Of a DNA stretch of 64,000 nucleotides, positions 62,393 through 64,000 are shown in pieces (the first letter of the stretch is position 1; every line of letters begins with the position of its first letter). Under the pieces are notes generated by a model, which ran no database searches, had not been told where the DNA came from, and worked only from the letters and a program-made list of their open reading frames with translations. The stretch spans positions 1,282,381 to 1,346,380 of the forward strand of contig NC_059257.1 of assembly GCF_017591435.1 (NCBI RefSeq), given 5' to 3'. This DNA comes from Portunus trituberculatus (taxonomy: Eukaryota > Arthropoda > Malacostraca > Decapoda > Portunidae). A program made the translations under genes and the position numbers.

Positions 62393-63040
62393 CATTATAA
62401 CCCATGTTCAGTGTTTCATTTTTCCAGTGACCTTTTTTTCTGTGATTGCTTGTGTTTCTGTGGTGTTGTGACTTTGATGTGTTTTTTTTCTGTGACTTAC
62501 TCTTCGTGTGGTTTAAATTTACCTTTGTGCGATCAAGTGGCTCCTTTTGGGTTAAACGTGCTTAGTGACTTTCATTGGTATCGCATAGCAGAGGTAGAGC
62601 AGGAAACCAGTTAGAAAGGCGTGTTCACCGATAGCACTTATCTCTATTTTTTGCACATAGGCAGGTGTGTAATAAGTGTTATCCAAGTGTTGGGATCATC
62701 ATATGTTCATGCGAACCCTCAATCCCCTCACTTCGCGGATCATTTTTCTCGCTAGTTAGAATCGGCCATTTTAACTAGTCTCTCAGACTAATCCGCCTCC
62801 TTATCAATAACAAGTCTCAGTAAAATTCGCTTCTCACTCTCAAGTCTCGTAACTAGAGTAATCCGGATCCCTCTTAGTAACTCTCTAGTTTACCCCTCAT
62901 TAGTGATTGTACTCATAAGTGTTTGCTTAAGTATAATCTAGGTAATTTCCAAGGTAGCCTTTATTATCACTCTGCCAAGTTCCTCACTTAAGTAATTCGC
63001 TTATCATTTTTTTTTTTTTGTGGTTTAACATCTATTTAAT
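62393..63040 (+). other. Gypsy leader region, no gene seen
   Basis: T-rich leader between primer-binding site and gag. Confidence 0.6.
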
Positions 63041-63366
63041 ATGGCTTCCGCTCAGTTTAACGTTGAAGATTTTTGTGCCGACCCTTCTCTGGAAAAACTT
63101 AAAGGTGCTAATATCAAAAAGGACCAACGGAAGACCATCGCTAAACATTTTGATGTTCCCATCACGTCTCAGATGACTAAAGAGGACATTAAGAATGTAG
63201 TTGTTGAACATCTAGTGCAAGAAGGTCAGTTGCTAGGAAATGCCATAGAAGAGTTAACTCCCATGTCAGCCTCTATGAGGACTATAATACACAGTCCCCG
63301 GGAAGAACAGGATAAGAGTAGGATAAGTCAATGGGAAATTGAGAAGCTTAAATTAGAATACCGGAT
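63041..63366 (+). pseudogene. Gypsy gag, N-terminal part
   Basis: It starts MASAQFNVEDFCADPSLEKL and continues NIKKDQRKTIAKHFDVPI, ending SQWEIEKLKLEYRM, where it fuses out of frame to pol. The N-terminal FxxDFxxxPSLE followed by a (A/G)KHFxVPI motif is usual for Gypsy-type Gag in invertebrates. Capsid and nucleocapsid are missing. Confidence 0.7.
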
Positions 63367-63369
63367 GCA

Positions 63370-63675
63370 TGAAAAACACCAGGAAAGCTCTCATGAGGTT
63401 CTTGGGGATGGCTGGTTTCTACAGAAGATTCTGTAGGAACTTCTCCACCCTGGCCGCCCCCCTGACGGACCTTATCAGCACTTCCGTCCCCTTCCACTGG
63501 ACCTCGACCTGTGACCAAGCCTTCCAACACCTCAAGGAACCAGTGGTCTGGACGCCGGATCACTCCCGCCCCTTCCATCTACAAGTGGACGCGAGTGGAG
63601 TTGGAGTGGGTGCTGTCCTACTACAAACGGACCCTACAAGCGGCATCCTTCATCCCATCGCCTATCACTCTGCCA
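63370..63675 (+). pseudogene. Gypsy pol: RT connection and RNase H start
   Basis: It reads RKALMRFLGMAGFYRRFCRN, TLAAPLTDLIS, FHWTSTCDQAFQHLK, LQVDASGVGVGAVLLQ, HPIAYHS. The FLGxxGFYRRF block is the end of RT and DASGxGxGAVL is the first RNase H motif. It stops abruptly at a copy of the LTR end. Confidence 0.88.
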
Positions 63676-63725
63676 ATCTTACCAGTTTAACCGGTGAACG
63701 TAACAATTGGCGACCGTGACAGGAC
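63671..63725 (+). repeat. 55-bp copy of LTR end plus primer-binding site inside pol
   Basis: Identical to 62338-62392, from TGCCAATCTTACCAG through GACAGGAC. Confidence 0.9.
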
Positions 63726-64000
63726 AGGGCGACATATCTGACCCGTCTTTGGAGGCTGATGGGTCGGTTCCAGGAAGCCGGGCTTACAATCAACCTGGCC
63801 AAGTCCACCTTCGGGAAGTCTACAGTGGTCTACCTGGGACATGTGGTGGGGAACGGCAAGGTTCACCCCAAGAGAGCTAACGTGAAGGCCATCCTTGGCT
63901 TCCCTGTCCCTACCACCAGGAAAGCTCTCATGAGGTTCTTGGGGATGGCTGGTTTCTACAGAAGATTCTGTAGGAACTTCTCCACCCTGGCCGCCCCCCT
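63726..64000 (+). pseudogene. Gypsy pol: RT C-terminal region, duplicated overlap
   Basis: It reads YLTRLWRLMGRFQEAGLTIN, LAKSTFGKSTVVYLGHVVGN and PKRANVKAILGFPVPTTRKA, then repeats LMRFLGMAGFYRRFCRNFST, identical to 63375 onward. Continues past the window end. Confidence 0.88.

Overview
This is eukaryotic nuclear DNA, most likely from an arthropod and probably a decapod crustacean. The reasons are interstitial TTAGG-type (pancrustacean telomere motif) repeats, a very high density of dinucleotide microsatellites, a tRNA-derived SINE family, many degraded non-LTR retrotransposons, and a Dscam-type gene with short GC-rich exons in repeat-rich introns. The species call is inference. There are no operons or bacterial features.

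Layout. (1) 184-8986, minus strand: ten exons of a Dscam-like cell-adhesion gene covering the end of Ig8, Ig9, FN3-1 to FN3-4, Ig10 and the start of FN3-5. Intron phases are consistent. Four exons each carry one 1-nt frame break, most simply read as residual sequencing error. Several splice sites touch microsatellites. (2) 9-15.6 kb: TTAGG-like repeats, a 160-bp tandem array, a TTAA-flanked MITE, an RNase H fragment, a 500-base assembly gap, a minus-strand Jockey-like retrotransposon and a long AT tract. (3) 15.6-24.2 kb, plus strand: a tentative and a better supported exon of a p53-family gene (about 15.84-16.00 kb and 23963-24104), separated by a non-LTR element with a Harbinger-like transposon in its 5' part, and a Penelope-like element with a GIY-YIG endonuclease and a degenerate hammerhead-like motif.

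(4) 24.2-37.0 kb: nested retrotransposons. LINE family A recurs five times in the window. LINE family B has RNase H and occurs as an inverted pair around a piggyBac tail. One B copy is split by a 1.1-kb TIR element with TA duplication, and two A copies flank a 1.66-kb pure AT tract. (5) 37-48 kb: a CCTAA-containing satellite, LINE C and D fragments, a hAT-like MITE with 8-bp duplication, G-rich and ACGGA-rich tandem repeats, and a 34-bp LINE tail insertion. (6) 48.0-50.5 kb: a second member of the TIR family, itself holding a structurally complete 1532-bp Harbinger element with TCA duplications and a broken transposase. (7) 50.9-56.7 kb: tandem repeats (100-bp, 14-bp, 5-bp, about 115-bp and 38-bp units), the last with an 11-monomer higher-order period. 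(8) 56.7-61.2 kb: minus-strand LINE C 3' half and LINE E. (9) 61.7-64.0 kb: a Gypsy-type LTR element whose internal region is permuted, with gag joined to RNase H, then a 55-bp copy of the LTR end plus primer-binding site, then RT.

Most of the DNA is transposon and satellite. The host-gene content I can support is Dscam, one probable and one tentative p53-family exon, and one weak orphan exon at 40959-41123.
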